Of a stretch of DNA of 64,000 nucleotides, positions 37,069 through 50,175 are shown one piece after another. The notes under the pieces were generated by a model. That model made no database searches. It was not told the DNA's origin and saw only the letters and a program-made list of their open reading frames with translations. Every line of letters starts with the position of its first letter. Position 1 is the first letter of the stretch. The DNA comes from Pontixanthobacter luteolus (GTDB lineage: Bacteria; Pseudomonadota; Alphaproteobacteria; Sphingomonadales; Sphingomonadaceae). The position numbers and the translations under genes were made by a program. The DNA is taken from NCBI RefSeq assembly GCF_009828095.1, contig NZ_WTYP01000001.1:496001-560000 (forward strand), written 5' to 3'.

Positions 37069-38403
37069 CTAGCGGTGAAGTATTTCACCAATGGCACGCG
37101 CCGTAGCAATGCAGTCCAGATCGGACCAGCGCGGACCGATCACTTGTACCCCGCTGGGCAAGCCGGCACTCTCGCCAACCGGCAGAACCGTGCTGGGGAG
37201 GTTCGGGAACGTAGAAATCCCGGCCCATGCGAACACCTCGGCAAAGTCGCGGGTCTTCCCATTGATAGTGACTTTGCGGTCCCTGACCGGTGTGTCGTCA
37301 TGTTCGAACGCGACAATTGGCGCGGGCGGGGCGATAACGAAATCATATTCGGCAAACAGATTTGCCCAAGCAATTTCAGCTTGAGCCTGTGCATCGAGCA
37401 AATCGAACCAGTCGGTGGCGGATGCGCGTTTTCCGTCGGGTCCGGGCGCGCCGCGCGCCATGGCGATGCCGAGCATTTTCATATAGCTGCGATGCTGGGC
37501 GGACAGATCGGGCAGCAGGGCGCTGACCTCGTCGATCTGAGCACCGGCGCGGCGCAGTTCGGCGACCGCTTCCATCATCGGGCCGCGTACGGACGCATCG
37601 ACCGGACTTACGTCCTGATCCGCCACAAGCAGAAAACGGCATTCCATGAGGCTTTTGCCGCTCTCTTTCAGCGGCAGCGTCGCTGTCAGACGAAGCAGCG
37701 CGTCCAGATCGCCAGCGTTGCGGGCGATTGGCCCGGCAATGGAAAGGACTCCATCATGGGCATCCTTTCCCGCCATTGCCGGGTGGTCGTGCCCCTGCTT
37801 GCTGATCAGGCCCCAGCTAGATTTGTGGCCCCACACACCGCAGAAATGTGCAGGCACGCGAACCGATCCGCCAATGTCCGTCCCATATTCGCACGGCACC
37901 ATCCCGGCTGCGACCGCTGCTGCGGCTCCGCCAGAGGATCCACCCGGGCTGCGCGCGGTGTCATGCGGATTGCGTGCACGGCCATAGACCGGGTTGTTTG
38001 ACTGCCAATCCGACAGGTCCGGCGGGACGTTGCTTTTGCCGAGCAGGATTGCACCAGCCGATTTGAGCTGCGTGACGACCTTTGCATCGCGCTTCGCAAT
38101 GTTGCCCGCGAATTGTTCATGGCCCCAGGTCGTTGGCAAGCCGGCAACGTCGAAACTCTCCTTGATCGTCATGGGTACGCCGAACAGAGGCTGCGCGTTG
38201 CCGGGCGAGCTGCCCGACAGAGATTTCGCTGTTTCTCGCGCGCGGTCGAAATCACGCACCGGAACGGCATTGATCGCTTCGTCCAGCTTTTCGATCCGCG
38301 ATATGGCTGCGTCGACCGCTTCGAGCGGCGACAATTCGGATCGTGCGATCATCGCTGCGAGTTCAAGAGCGCCGGGTTCCTGTGTCAATTTCGGGTATGC
38401 CAT
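37069..38403 (-). CDS. Amidase signature family enzyme
   Basis: The 444-residue product has the Ser-cisSer-Lys layout of the amidase signature family. Lys81 is in IKESFD, the cis-Ser is in SPGGSSGGAAA (156/157) and the nucleophile Ser180 is in GTDIGGSVRVP. The Ser156-Ser180 spacing is as in known enzymes. It hydrolyses an amide, but whether it is a glutamyl-tRNA, aryl or peptide amidase is unclear; GatA is unlikely because the GatB/C genes are absent here and the C-terminal half differs. No signal peptide is visible. Confidence 0.88.
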   Translation of the reverse strand: MAYPKLTQEPGALELAAMIARSELSPLEAVDAAISRIEKLDEAINAVPVRDFDRARETAKSLSGSSPGNAQPLFGVPMTIKESFDVAGLPTTWGHEQFAGNIAKRDAKVVTQLKSAGAILLGKSNVPPDLSDWQSNNPVYGRARNPHDTARSPGGSSGGAAAAVAAGMVPCEYGTDIGGSVRVPAHFCGVWGHKSSWGLISKQGHDHPAMAGKDAHDGVLSIAGPIARNAGDLDALLRLTATLPLKESGKSLMECRFLLVADQDVSPVDASVRGPMMEAVAELRRAGAQIDEVSALLPDLSAQHRSYMKMLGIAMARGAPGPDGKRASATDWFDLLDAQAQAEIAWANLFAEYDFVIAPPAPIVAFEHDDTPVRDRKVTINGKTRDFAEVFAWAGISTFPNLPSTVLPVGESAGLPSGVQVIGPRWSDLDCIATARAIGEILHR

Positions 38404-38478
38404 GGTCCTCTCCCCATTTGTCGCGCCATCGTGGCACGACTTGCCTTGCGCGCAAAGCGGGGAAATTGAGAGGCTGAG

Positions 38479-39303
38479 TCAGTTGGCTCGAGCGGCATCC
38501 CCGATGCGAGGGATAAGCCCAAGTGCCAACGCATATCCCAGGATGGGCGCGGCACCGTATCCGATGAGTACGCTCGGGTAATGGGACAGCACGGACATGA
38601 TCGAAAAGCCGAACAGGGATCCCGCCAGTGCGGCTCTGCTGCGCCGGTCCTGGGGTAATGCAAACAGCATCAGGCAGAAACTTGCCAGCAAGGCCGCAAA
38701 CAGAAGCAGGGCAATCAGGGATCCCGTCTGCGCCAGGGTTACCAGCACCCTTTCGACAAAGGGTTGCGGCGGCAATTCGCCGCGCAGGGCCATGACGATG
38801 CTGGCGAGGAAACCGATGATGCAGGTCACGCCAATGCGCCAGTCACGTGCGGCATCGTGCAGGCCAACCGCGGCAAAGACGACGGCAAAACCCAATGCAG
38901 CATCGGGTTGCAGCATTGCTGCCAGCAGGGCCGCCAGAAGCATGGGCGGGGCAAAATCATCGTCCTGCGCGGCAAGCACGGCGATCGCCGGAAACAGCAG
39001 TGCGCCAGCGTTGAGCGTAAACGGACCGGCTGGAAGCCAGCGCGCAATCCCGTTCACATAGGGGCCGCTGATCAAAGGTATGAACAGCGCGAATAGCAGA
39101 GCGCAAATGAGAATTCGGCGCAGTCTGGACCCTGCTGGAGCGCGCCCCACCATTATCCAGATGCCGCCCATGATGAGCGCAACGCTGTTCGTGATGATGT
39201 AGGTTTGCGGAGCTCCGGCAATCGCCAGATAGATCAGCCCGGCACCCACCGGCAGGAGGAGCGCAAGCAAGGCCGGAATGCGGTGTCCTGGCCTTGCTTG
39301 CAT
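38479..39303 (-). CDS. Polytopic membrane protein of unknown function
   Basis: The 274-residue product has about eight hydrophobic helices and little polar sequence. A stretch near residue 80, GPYVNGIARWLPAGPF, resembles the GxxxNGARRW block of SEDS proteins (FtsW/RodA), but the rest of the protein does not look like FtsW and it is too short. It starts ten bases after lpdA, so it is probably co-transcribed with the TCA genes. Function is unknown. Confidence 0.65.
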   Translation of the reverse strand: MQARPGHRIPALLALLLPVGAGLIYLAIAGAPQTYIITNSVALIMGGIWIMVGRAPAGSRLRRILICALLFALFIPLISGPYVNGIARWLPAGPFTLNAGALLFPAIAVLAAQDDDFAPPMLLAALLAAMLQPDAALGFAVVFAAVGLHDAARDWRIGVTCIIGFLASIVMALRGELPPQPFVERVLVTLAQTGSLIALLLFAALLASFCLMLFALPQDRRSRAALAGSLFGFSIMSVLSHYPSVLIGYGAAPILGYALALGLIPRIGDAARAN

Positions 39304-39313
39304 ATCCTGTGCC

Positions 39314-40714
39314 TTAAATGTGGATCGGCTTGCCGGTGACCGCCATCGCCGCCTCTTTCAAGGCTTCGGCGTGGGTCGGGTGGGCGTGGCAAGTGTAAGC
39401 AATGTCTTCCGACGTGGCGCCGAATTCCATCGCCTGCGCAGCCTGCGCGATCATTGTTCCGGCTAGGCTGGCAACGATGTGCACGCCCAGAACGCGGTCG
39501 GTTTCCGCATCGGCAACGACTTTCACAAAACCGTCGGTGTCGCGGTTCGCCTTCGCCCGGCTGTTGGCCATCATCGGGAATTTCCCGACCTTGACCGTGT
39601 GGCCAGCTTCCTTCGCCTCTTCTTCAGTCATTCCGACATCAGCGAATTCCGGCATCGTATAGACTACGCCGGGAATGACCGCGTGGTTCACGATACCGGT
39701 TTGTCCGGCAACATTTTCAGCGCAGGCGATGCCTTCGTCTTCGGCCTTATGCGCCAGCATCGGGCCGGGGATTACGTCACCGATTGCCCAAACGCCGTCG
39801 ACCTTGGTGCGGAAATCGTGGTCCGTTTCGATCTGCCCGCGTTTGTTGGTTTCAAGACCAATCGCGTCGAGGCCCAGTTTGTCGGTGTTGGGACGGCGGC
39901 CGATCGATACCAGCACATGGCTCGCGTCGATGGTTTCTGCGTCTCCGCCAGCGGCTGGCTCGACAGTCAGGGTGACTTTCTTGCCCTTGACGGTAGCGCC
40001 GGTGACCTTGCTCTTCAGTTTCAGGTCCATGCCCTGTTTCTTGAAGATCTTGCCCGCTTCCTTGCGCATGTCCTTGTCCATGCCCGGCAGCAGCATGTCG
40101 AGATATTCGACCACGGTCACCTTCGCGCCGAGGCGCCGCCATACAGAACCGAGCTCGAGACCGATCACGCCGCCGCCGATGACGACGAGATGTTCGGGAA
40201 CTTCGGAAAATTCGAGAGCGCCGGTCGAATCGACGATCCGGCCCTTGTCATTGTCTACCTCGACACCGGGCAGCGGGGTAACGCTGGAACCGGTGGCGAT
40301 GATGATGTCCTTGGCAGTGACGGTTTCGCCGCCAACGGTAACCGAATGCGCATCCTTGAAGGTCGCATGGCCCTTGATCCAGGTAACCTTGTTCTTCTTG
40401 AACAGGAATTCGATACCGCCGGTCAGTTCACCGACTGCCTTGGTTTTCTCGGCCTGCATCGCGCCCAGATCCAGCTTGGCTGTCGCTTCGATGCCCCAAG
40501 TTGCAAAATGCCCGCCGGTCGCTTCCTCGAACAGTTCGGATCCGTGCAGCATCGCCTTGGACGGAATGCACCCGACATTTAGGCACGTGCCGCCCAGAGT
40601 CTCGCGGCTTTCCACGCAAGCAGTCTTCAGGCCAAGCTGCGCCGCGCGAATGGCGGCGACATAGCCGCCGGGACCGGCGCCGATAATCAGACAATCGTAA
40701 TCGTATTCAGCCAT
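39314..40714 (-). CDS. lpdA: Dihydrolipoyl dehydrogenase (E3)
   Basis: E3 reoxidises the lipoyl group of E2 with FAD and NAD. The 466-residue product has the FAD motif IIGAGPGGYVAAIRAAQLG, the redox disulfide GGTCLNVGCIP (Cys44 and Cys49), the NAD loop VIGGGVIGLELGSVW and the catalytic HAHPTHAEALKEA end. It is the third gene of the odhA-odhB-lpd group, ten bases after odhB, so it probably serves the 2-oxoglutarate complex. Confidence 0.95.
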   Translation of the reverse strand: MAEYDYDCLIIGAGPGGYVAAIRAAQLGLKTACVESRETLGGTCLNVGCIPSKAMLHGSELFEEATGGHFATWGIEATAKLDLGAMQAEKTKAVGELTGGIEFLFKKNKVTWIKGHATFKDAHSVTVGGETVTAKDIIIATGSSVTPLPGVEVDNDKGRIVDSTGALEFSEVPEHLVVIGGGVIGLELGSVWRRLGAKVTVVEYLDMLLPGMDKDMRKEAGKIFKKQGMDLKLKSKVTGATVKGKKVTLTVEPAAGGDAETIDASHVLVSIGRRPNTDKLGLDAIGLETNKRGQIETDHDFRTKVDGVWAIGDVIPGPMLAHKAEDEGIACAENVAGQTGIVNHAVIPGVVYTMPEFADVGMTEEEAKEAGHTVKVGKFPMMANSRAKANRDTDGFVKVVADAETDRVLGVHIVASLAGTMIAQAAQAMEFGATSEDIAYTCHAHPTHAEALKEAAMAVTGKPIHI

Positions 40715-40724
40715 AATTCTTTCC

Positions 40725-41951
40725 TCAGAGATCGATCAGCATCCGTGTCGGATCTTCGATCGCTTCCTTGATAATCTTGAGTGCGGTCACAGCTTCACGC
40801 CCGTCAATCAGGCGGTGGTCATAGCTGAGAGCGATGTACATCATCGGGCGCACGACCACTTCGCCGCCCACCACCACAGGGCGGTCTTCGATGCGGTGAA
40901 GGCCGAGAACGGCGCTTTGCGGCGGGTTGATGATCGGTGTCGACATCAGCGAGCCAAAGACGCCGCCATTGGAAATGGTGAAGGTGCCGCCCGACATGTC
41001 GTCCATCGTCAACGAGCCGTCGCGTGCGCGCTTGCCGAAATCAGCAATGTCTTTCTCGATCTGGGCGAAGCCCTTCTTGTCGACATCGCGAACGACAGGA
41101 ACGACGAGACCATTCGGCGCGCTGACTGCGACCGAGATATCGACATAGTCGTGATAGACGATTTCATCGCCGTCGATCTGCGCGTTGACCGATGGAACAT
41201 CCTTCAGCGCGAGATGCGCGGCCTTGGCGAAGAAGCCCATAAAGCCAAGCTTGATGTCGTGCTTCTTGGCGAACAGATCCTTGTACTTCGTCCGCGCCTC
41301 GATGACAGCGGTCATGTCCACATCGTTAAATGTGGTCAGCAGCGCGGCTGTATCCTGCGCGCTTTTCAGACGTTTCGCGATGGTCTGGCGCAGGCGTGTC
41401 ATTTTGACGCGCTCAGTGCCGCGAGCACCGGCCTGCGCGGGTGCGGGGGCTTCGCTGGCAGTGCTGGCCGCTGGGGCCGGAGTATCGCCCTTGGCCTTCG
41501 CAGCGGCGATCACGTCTTCCTTGGTCAGGCGGCCATCCTTGCCGGTGCCCTTGACGGTGGAGGGGTCAATCCCGTGTTCCAGAACCGCGCGGCGGACCGC
41601 AGGCGAAAGGGTCTGCGAGGAATCGCTGGACGCCGCGTCGCTGCGCTCTTCCTTGCCTTCGTCGGCTTGCTGTTCTTTGCGCCCGGCTTCCTCGCCTTTC
41701 GCCGCAGGGGCAGCGCCAGCGGTCACAATCGCAATAACTGCGCCGACTTCGACGGTATCGCCGACTTCAGCTTTCAGTTCCTGCATCACGCCGGCAATCG
41801 GGGAGGGGACTTCGATCGCGACCTTGTCGGTTTCCAGGCTGGCGATTGGTTCATCCACGGCAACCGCGTCGCCGGGCTGTTTCAGCCATTCGCCGATGGT
41901 ACCTTCGGTGACGGATTCGCCGAGAGTGGGGACTTTGATTTCAGTAGCCAT
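40725..41951 (-). CDS. sucB: 2-oxoglutarate dehydrogenase E2 (dihydrolipoyl succinyltransferase)
   Basis: The 408-residue product has an N-terminal lipoyl domain with the modified Lys43 in [11 protein letters not shown]. An Ala/Pro/Glu-rich linker and the E3/E1-binding domain (about residues 112-150, [15 protein letters not shown]) follow. The C-terminal catalytic domain has the [13 protein letters not shown] signature, whose His and Asp drive acyl transfer. The IDGREA pattern marks the succinyl type. It overlaps nothing; 11 bases separate it from sucA. Confidence 0.95.
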   Translation of the reverse strand: MATEIKVPTLGESVTEGTIGEWLKQPGDAVAVDEPIASLETDKVAIEVPSPIAGVMQELKAEVGDTVEVGAVIAIVTAGAAPAAKGEEAGRKEQQADEGKEERSDAASSDSSQTLSPAVRRAVLEHGIDPSTVKGTGKDGRLTKEDVIAAAKAKGDTPAPAASTASEAPAPAQAGARGTERVKMTRLRQTIAKRLKSAQDTAALLTTFNDVDMTAVIEARTKYKDLFAKKHDIKLGFMGFFAKAAHLALKDVPSVNAQIDGDEIVYHDYVDISVAVSAPNGLVVPVVRDVDKKGFAQIEKDIADFGKRARDGSLTMDDMSGGTFTISNGGVFGSLMSTPIINPPQSAVLGLHRIEDRPVVVGGEVVVRPMMYIALSYDHRLIDGREAVTALKIIKEAIEDPTRMLIDL

Positions 41952-41962
41952 GTTTGTTTTCC

Positions 41963-44812
41963 TCAGCCCTTCTTCGATTTGTTGGGGCGTGAAATTGTAA
42001 CTTTCGCTGTTTCGCCGACATTGGCGAGATCCAGAGCGAGGCTGGTCAACGCGTCCTGCTGCGCCTCGTGACGTTTGGCGAGGCCGGTGGCAGGCGATGC
42101 CGCGACTTCGCGTCCAGCATAGATCGGCCGCAGGTTCTTGCCGGCAGACTGCGCGGCTTCCTCGATCAGGCGATCAACGAAGAACCACGCGCCGTTATTT
42201 TTCGGCTCTTCCTGACACCAGACTATTTCCTTGAGGTTCGTCATCCGCTTCAGCCGAACCGCGAGGGGTTCGCCGGGGAAAGGATAGAGCTGTTCGATAC
42301 GCACGATCGAAACATCTTCAACACCGTGCTTGTCGCGCTTCTCGATCAGGTCGTAGGCAACCTTGCCCGAACACAGCACGAGCCGGCGGATTTTCTCATC
42401 CGGGATTTCGGCCGTATCCGACTTGATCCGCATGAAGTGATGTTCGCCCATGAATTCATCGGCACTGCTTTTCGCCATCGGATGACGGAGCAGGCTTTTG
42501 GGGGTCATGATGACCATCGGCTTGCGGAACGGGCGCAGCATCTGGCGGCGAAGAACGTGGAAATAGTTCGCCGGGGTGGTGATGTTGCAGACCTGGATAT
42601 TGTCGTTCGCACACAGCTGCAGGAAGCGTTCAAGCCTTGCGGATGAATGTTCCGGCCCCTGGCCTTCATATCCGTGCGGGAGCAGCATCACGAGGCCATT
42701 GGCACGCAGCCATTTGGCCTCGCCGCTGGCAATGAACTGGTCGATCATGATTTGCGCGCCGTTGGCGAAATCGCCGAACTGTGCCTCCCACAGAACCAGT
42801 GTCTTGGGGTCGGCCATGGCAAAGCCATATTCGAAACCGAGCACGCCGTATTCCGACAGCGGGCTGTCATAAACCTCGAACTTGCCGTGCGGCAGCTGGC
42901 ACAGCGGGATGTATTTCTCCTCGCTGTTCTGGTCGATCCAGACGGCGTGACGCTGGCTGAAGGTACCGCGGCCCGAATCCTGGCCGGAGAGGCGGACACC
43001 GAAGCCTTCGGTCACGAGGCTGCCGAATGCGAGCGCTTCGCCGGTGGCCCAGTCGAACCCTTCGCCGGTTTCGAACATATCGGCCTTCGCCTTGAGTACG
43101 CGGCCGAGTGTCTTGTGGATCTCGTGATCGCCCGGAACGGTGGTCAGCGTGCGGCCCAGACTGTCGAACAGCTTCTTGTCGATCGCGGTTTCCACGTTGC
43201 GGCGCGCGTTTTCCGGATCGGCGGGTTTGTTCAGACCGGCCCAGCGTCCGCCGAACCAGTCGGCCTGGTTGGGCTCGTAAGTCTTCGCAGCGTCGAATTC
43301 GTCCTGCAGCAGGCTTTCGAATTCCTTGCGCAGCTGCGTATCCGTGCCTTCTTCGATTACACCTTCGCCGATCAGCTTGTCGGAATAGATCTGGCTGACT
43401 TTGCGGTGCGAACGGATCGCGTCATACATCAGCGGCTGGGTGAATTTCGGTTCGTCACCTTCGTTGTGGCCAAACCGGCGATAGCACCACATGTCGATCA
43501 CGATATCGCGTTTGAAGGTCTGGCGATATTCGACCGCCAGCTTGCATGCGAAAGTCACTGCCTCTGGATCGTCGCCGTTGACGTGCAGGATGGGTGCCTG
43601 AACGCCCTTTGCAACGTCGGACGGGTAGGGTGAACTGCGCGCGAATTTCGGGCTGGTTGTGAAACCGATCTGGTTGTTGATCACGAAATGCAGACAGCCG
43701 CCGGTGTTGTAACCATTGACGCCGGAAAAGCCGAGGCATTCCCACACGATACCCTGGCCGGCAAAGGCAGCATCGCCGTGGATAAGGACGGGCAACACTT
43801 CGGCGTGTGCCGCAAGGTCATCGCGGATCGCCTGCTGCGCGCGGGTCTTGCCCAAAACGACCGGGTCGACCGCCTCCAGATGCGAAGGGTTGGGGACCAG
43901 CGACATATGCACATCGATGCCATCGAACGCGCGGTCGGTGCTGGTGCCGAGGTGATACTTCACATCACCCGAACCGCCGACTTCGTCAGGCGTCGCACTG
44001 CCGCCGGAAAATTCATGGAAGATCACCTTGTACGGTTTGCCCATCACGTTCGCGAGAACGTTCAAGCGGCCACGGTGGGCCATGCCGTAAATGATCTCGC
44101 GCACGCCGGCACTGCCGCCATGCTTGATCACGGCTTCCAGTGCCGGGATCATGCTTTCGCCGCCATCGAGGCCGAAGCGCTTGGTGCCGACATATTTCTT
44201 GCCGAGGAAGTTTTCGTATTCCTCGCCCCGGATCACTGATGCCAGAATCGCTTTCTTGCCTTCCGGCGTGAACTGGATCGTGTCTTCGGGGCTTTCGAAC
44301 TTGTCCTGCAGAAACCGCCGCTCTTCAGTGTCGGTGATGTGCATGTATTCAAGGCCGACATTGCCGCAATAGGTCCGCCGCAACACGTCATAAAGGACGC
44401 CGACCTTGACCCATTCGTAACCGAAGACGCCGCCGACATAGACTTCCTTGTCTTCCTGCCCGGCGAACCCGTGCCATTCCAGCGTCAGGTCTTCGGGCGT
44501 GTCGCGGTGGCTGAGGCCCAGCGGGTCCAGGTTCGCCGCAAGGTGGCCGCGCACACGGTACAGCCGCACCAAGAGCATCGCCCGGATGGAGTCTCCGGCA
44601 GCTTCCTCGACCGCCTTGGGGTCGGTCGATTTGCCCGCTTTTGCTGCGGCCTTTTCAACCACGATTTTCATCTGCGTGGGATCGAGCGCCTGCGTCAGAT
44701 CCTCGTCAGATCCGGCCATCGTGTCGAGCCATGACGGGTTGCCCCAAGATGGGCCCGCCTGCGGTTCGGTTGCCGGATCACCGGGAGAGAAATCGTGGTT
44801 TTCGTTACCCAT
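41963..44812 (-). CDS. sucA: 2-oxoglutarate dehydrogenase E1
   Basis: E1 decarboxylates 2-oxoglutarate with thiamine diphosphate. The 949-residue product contains [24 protein letters not shown] and the [12 protein letters not shown] block (TPP binding), and the pyrimidine domain segment [23 protein letters not shown] 44812 was chosen: AAAGGTGA lies just upstream, while ATG 44845 has no ribosome binding site. It lies 85 bases after sucD and is followed by sucB and lpdA. Confidence 0.94.
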   Translation of the reverse strand: MGNENHDFSPGDPATEPQAGPSWGNPSWLDTMAGSDEDLTQALDPTQMKIVVEKAAAKAGKSTDPKAVEEAAGDSIRAMLLVRLYRVRGHLAANLDPLGLSHRDTPEDLTLEWHGFAGQEDKEVYVGGVFGYEWVKVGVLYDVLRRTYCGNVGLEYMHITDTEERRFLQDKFESPEDTIQFTPEGKKAILASVIRGEEYENFLGKKYVGTKRFGLDGGESMIPALEAVIKHGGSAGVREIIYGMAHRGRLNVLANVMGKPYKVIFHEFSGGSATPDEVGGSGDVKYHLGTSTDRAFDGIDVHMSLVPNPSHLEAVDPVVLGKTRAQQAIRDDLAAHAEVLPVLIHGDAAFAGQGIVWECLGFSGVNGYNTGGCLHFVINNQIGFTTSPKFARSSPYPSDVAKGVQAPILHVNGDDPEAVTFACKLAVEYRQTFKRDIVIDMWCYRRFGHNEGDEPKFTQPLMYDAIRSHRKVSQIYSDKLIGEGVIEEGTDTQLRKEFESLLQDEFDAAKTYEPNQADWFGGRWAGLNKPADPENARRNVETAIDKKLFDSLGRTLTTVPGDHEIHKTLGRVLKAKADMFETGEGFDWATGEALAFGSLVTEGFGVRLSGQDSGRGTFSQRHAVWIDQNSEEKYIPLCQLPHGKFEVYDSPLSEYGVLGFEYGFAMADPKTLVLWEAQFGDFANGAQIMIDQFIASGEAKWLRANGLVMLLPHGYEGQGPEHSSARLERFLQLCANDNIQVCNITTPANYFHVLRRQMLRPFRKPMVIMTPKSLLRHPMAKSSADEFMGEHHFMRIKSDTAEIPDEKIRRLVLCSGKVAYDLIEKRDKHGVEDVSIVRIEQLYPFPGEPLAVRLKRMTNLKEIVWCQEEPKNNGAWFFVDRLIEEAAQSAGKNLRPIYAGREVAASPATGLAKRHEAQQDALTSLALDLANVGETAKVTISRPNKSKKG

Positions 44813-44897
44813 TGGGGTCACCTTTGCCGCCGGAAGTTCCGGCATGAAAATTCAGGTGATGGGGCGCTCCCGGGGAGGAGAAAGCGCCCGCATCAAA

Positions 44898-45788
44898 TCA
44901 GGCCAGTTCTTTCAGCATCGCGTCGAGCGTTGTGCCGAGTTCGCTGGGGGAGGGGGATACGCGAATGCCCGCAGCTTCCATTGCTGCGATCTTGTCTTCC
45001 GCGCCGCCTTTGCCGCCCGATACAATTGCACCGGCGTGGCCCATGCGGCGGCCGGGAGGCGCCGTGCGGCCGGCGATGAAACCGACTGTCGGCTTGCTGC
45101 GGCCCTTAGCTGCTTCGTTCTTGAGGAATTCGGCTGCTTCTTCTTCTGCGCTGCCGCCGATTTCACCGATCATGATCATCGACTTGGTTTCCTCGTCATC
45201 CAGGAACAGGTCGAGCACGTCGATGAAGTTGGTGCCGTTGACGGGGTCACCGCCAATGCCGACTGCGGTGGTCTGGCCCAGGCCAACCATCGTGGTCTGG
45301 TGCACGGCTTCGTAAGTGAGCGTGCCCGAGCGGGAGACAACGCCGACGCTGCCCTTCTGGAAGATCTTGCCGGGCATGATGCCGATCTTACATTCTTCAG
45401 GGGTCAGAACGCCGGGGCAGTTGGGGCCGATCAGGCGCGATTTGGAGCCTTCGAGGGCTGCTTTCACCTTGACCATGTCGAGCACCGGAATGCCTTCGGT
45501 AATGGCGATGATCAGTTCAACCTCGGCATCGATCGCTTCGCAAATTGCGTCCGCTGCGAAGGGAGGCGGAACGTAGATGCAGGATGCGGTCGCGCCGGTT
45601 TCAGCCACGGCTTCGCGCACGGTGTTGAAGTTGGGCAGGCCGATATGCGTGGTGCCGCCTTTGCCGGGCGTCACGCCGCCAACCATCTTAGTCCCGTAAT
45701 CGAGCGCTTGCTGGGTGTGGAACGTGCCGGTTTCACCGGTCATCCCTTGGGTGATGACCTTGGTGTCTTTGTTTACGAGAATGGACAT
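44898..45788 (-). CDS. sucD: Succinyl-CoA synthetase subunit alpha
   Basis: This subunit binds CoA and carries the phospho-histidine of succinyl-CoA synthetase. The 296-residue product has [20 protein letters not shown] at the start, [11 protein letters not shown], and the active-site block [10 protein letters not shown] (His). The beta subunit SucC is normally encoded directly upstream, but the gene upstream here is a different one, so the partner must lie elsewhere. Confidence 0.94.
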   Translation of the reverse strand: MSILVNKDTKVITQGMTGETGTFHTQQALDYGTKMVGGVTPGKGGTTHIGLPNFNTVREAVAETGATASCIYVPPPFAADAICEAIDAEVELIIAITEGIPVLDMVKVKAALEGSKSRLIGPNCPGVLTPEECKIGIMPGKIFQKGSVGVVSRSGTLTYEAVHQTTMVGLGQTTAVGIGGDPVNGTNFIDVLDLFLDDEETKSMIMIGEIGGSAEEEAAEFLKNEAAKGRSKPTVGFIAGRTAPPGRRMGHAGAIVSGGKGGAEDKIAAMEAAGIRVSPSPSELGTTLDAMLKELA

Positions 45789-47696
<1,908 letters not shown>

Positions 47697-49661
47697 TCAG
47701 GCGATGGCCTGGCGTGCCTGTCCGTCTTCGTCTTCCTGAGCCAGCAGCATGGCGGCCAGATAGTCGGGCACGGCGCGGCTGAAATAGTAACCCTGACCCA
47801 GCGTACAGCCGGCACTGCGGACCGAGCGGACCTGTTCGATCGTCTCAAGCCCTTCGGCGACGATCTCCATTTCCAGCTTGGAGCCGAGTTCGGCCACCGC
47901 GTGGATAATCGCGTCCGTCTTCTTGCCGACATCGGGGCCGGACACGAAGCTGCGATCGACCTTGATCTTGCTGAACGGGTATTTCTGGATGTAGCCGAGC
48001 GAGGAATAGCCGGTCCCGAAGTCGTCCAGTGCGAAACGAACGCCGATGGAGGACAGTTCGGCAATGAAGCTTTCCGTGGCACCGTGATCGTCGAGGAACA
48101 GGCTTTCGGTCACTTCCAGCTCGAGGCGTGACGGGTCGAGCTTGGCCTCGCGCAGGGCGTTCATGATACCCAGTGCGGCACCGGGTGCCTTAATCTGCAG
48201 CGGCGAAAGGTTGACCGCTACCGTAACATGATCCGGCCACTGCGCGGCGGCTTTCGCAGCCTGCGCGGTAATCCAGTTGCCGAGCGTGACGATCACGCCG
48301 GTTTCCTCGGCCACGGGGATAAATTCGTCCGGGCGCAATTCGCCTTTTTGCGGGTGGAACCAGCGGATCAATGCTTCGAATGTGCGGATCCGGCCAGTTT
48401 CGAGATCGACAATCGGCTGGAAGAAAATCGACAGTTCGTCGCGCTGGATTGCAATCCGCAATTCAGCCTCAAGCTCGCGTCGGCGGGCAAGATCGCGGCT
48501 CATCGATTTGTCGTAGAAACAGGTCTGTTTCCGGCCGTTCACCTTGGCATGATAGAGCGCCAGATCGGCGTTTTGCATCAAGGTATCGGCATCGACCCCG
48601 TCGTCGGGCAGCAGGGCGATGCCAATGGAAGCGTGGATTTCCATCCGCTCTCCATTGATACGAACCGGACGCATGATTTCCGCGTGAATTTCACTTGCCA
48701 GACGCTCGCTTTCACGGCGGTCAGCGACTTCGCAGAAGACGATGAATTCATCACCGCCGAAACGCGAAACGCTCGCGCCATCGGGTGACACCTCGGTCAG
48801 ACGGGCAGCGATTTCTGTCAGAACCTTGTCCCCGACCGGGTGACCGAGCAGATCGTTCACTTCCTTGAACCGGTCGAGATCCAGCCAGAACAGCGCCAGC
48901 ATCTTGTCGTCGGCCACATCCATCAGCTTCTCGACCATGTCATGGTTGAGCCCGGCCCGGTTGCTGAGGCCGGTCACTACGTCAGTGCGCGCAAGGACGC
49001 GCATTTTCTCTGCCAGCCTTGCGCTGGTTTCGGCCGAGCCGATGGAATCGCGCAAAACCTTGAAAACGTTCATGGTGATGGAAGCCATGGCCGGGATCAG
49101 CAGAAGCATGTTCAGGGCCAAAAACAGGAACGGCAACGTCCCGATAATCAGTGCTGCGACGAACACCGGGAACACGACAAGCAATAGCTGGCCCAGTGCA
49201 ATGACAGGGCGGCCTGCATTGCGGGCGCAGATTCCCACGCCGTAACACATGGCGTTGGCGATCATCAGGACTTCCACCGCCGCGCCGGCTTCCATGACCA
49301 GCGTCATGGCGGCAACGCAGCCGATTACGAAAGCATAGCTGAACGCGCCGACTTCGTAGACCACCTCGAGCTGGCGCGTGCTGCGCCCTTGGTCGTCGGG
49401 GGAAAGGCCGAGTGCTGCAACAACGCGCGCTATCGCGATCACGCTGAGGATCATGCTCGCGATAAAAATCGAGGGGGAATCGCTGACATATGCCGCAATA
49501 GCGGTAGACACGATCCCGTTGATGGCGCCGATCGCAAGGCTGGTTGGCTGGGTGTACAACGTACGCACGAGGGTACGCCGGACGCGCTCCGAAAGCGCAT
49601 CGTTACGCCGATGACGTTTGAGGAGTTTCTTGAACCCCGTTACAAGCGCAGTCGTTGCCAT
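47697..49661 (-). CDS. Membrane GGDEF-EAL cyclic-di-GMP protein
   Basis: The 654-residue product has about six membrane helices (about 40-200), then a GGDEF domain with an intact RFGGDEFIVF motif (about residue 300) and an EAL domain with an intact TFEALIRW motif (about 428) plus DDFGTGYSS and KIKVDRSFV. Both active sites look complete, so it could make or break c-di-GMP, or use GGDEF to regulate EAL. The N-terminal membrane part is of no named sensor type. It stands alone on this strand. Confidence 0.93.
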   Translation of the reverse strand: MATTALVTGFKKLLKRHRRNDALSERVRRTLVRTLYTQPTSLAIGAINGIVSTAIAAYVSDSPSIFIASMILSVIAIARVVAALGLSPDDQGRSTRQLEVVYEVGAFSYAFVIGCVAAMTLVMEAGAAVEVLMIANAMCYGVGICARNAGRPVIALGQLLLVVFPVFVAALIIGTLPFLFLALNMLLLIPAMASITMNVFKVLRDSIGSAETSARLAEKMRVLARTDVVTGLSNRAGLNHDMVEKLMDVADDKMLALFWLDLDRFKEVNDLLGHPVGDKVLTEIAARLTEVSPDGASVSRFGGDEFIVFCEVADRRESERLASEIHAEIMRPVRINGERMEIHASIGIALLPDDGVDADTLMQNADLALYHAKVNGRKQTCFYDKSMSRDLARRRELEAELRIAIQRDELSIFFQPIVDLETGRIRTFEALIRWFHPQKGELRPDEFIPVAEETGVIVTLGNWITAQAAKAAAQWPDHVTVAVNLSPLQIKAPGAALGIMNALREAKLDPSRLELEVTESLFLDDHGATESFIAELSSIGVRFALDDFGTGYSSLGYIQKYPFSKIKVDRSFVSGPDVGKKTDAIIHAVAELGSKLEMEIVAEGLETIEQVRSVRSAGCTLGQGYYFSRAVPDYLAAMLLAQEDEDGQARQAIA

Positions 49662-49744
49662 GACGTCTGCAATAGACAGAACACGTCACCGTTTAGTTAA
49701 CGCCCGGCTAACGAGGCGCAAACGGCGCTAACATTCTAATGATA

Positions 49745-50050
49745 TTAGAGAAATTGCTGCTGTTTGGCGATCGCGTCTGCCATGCGCCGGTCGAGCGTAC
49801 GGCAAACGCCGAGCCAATGCTCGTAGGTTTCCCGGTCACCGGCGAAAAAGGCATCCTCTGCCAGCTTGCGCGCTTCGGCTGCTGCGGCAAGGCCGTGCTT
49901 GGCAAAATGGCGCAAGGCAGAGTGCAGCAGATGGTCGCTCCCGGCGGTGTCACCATTGTCATTTGCAGGCGAAACCGCATCCCGGCGGGTTAATGCGCGC
50001 GCAACGGGCGACAACGCGGCAGTTCGGGCAGCGGCAAAGTGAACGGTCAT
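49745..50050 (-). CDS. Small conserved-looking protein of unknown function
   Basis: From ATG 50050 the product is about 101 residues. The middle carries SPVARALTRRDAVSPANDNG and the C-terminal two-thirds are helical (HSALRHFAKHGLAAAAEA, ETYEHWLGVCRTLDRRMADA). The frame extends to an ATG at 50104 but the extra part shows no sense. No domain is recognised. It lies 83 bases upstream of the GGDEF-EAL gene on the same strand. Confidence 0.6.
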   Translation of the reverse strand: MTVHFAAARTAALSPVARALTRRDAVSPANDNGDTAGSDHLLHSALRHFAKHGLAAAAEARKLAEDAFFAGDRETYEHWLGVCRTLDRRMADAIAKQQQFL

Positions 50051-50175
50051 CGGGGCTGAAACCTTGAATTGTTTGCTTGGGCGTTGGCAGCCCTTTACGC
50101 CCAAGGCGCTAAAGCCTGGTTCGAAATCAAGGTTTCGGAGGCGTTAACCTGCTGGCAGAGCGCATTTTTCTCACC

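Noticed and set aside
38900-39060. FtsW/RodA assignment for the membrane protein after lpdA
   Set aside because: Only one short motif matches, the protein is about 100 residues too short and the QPSE motif is missing.
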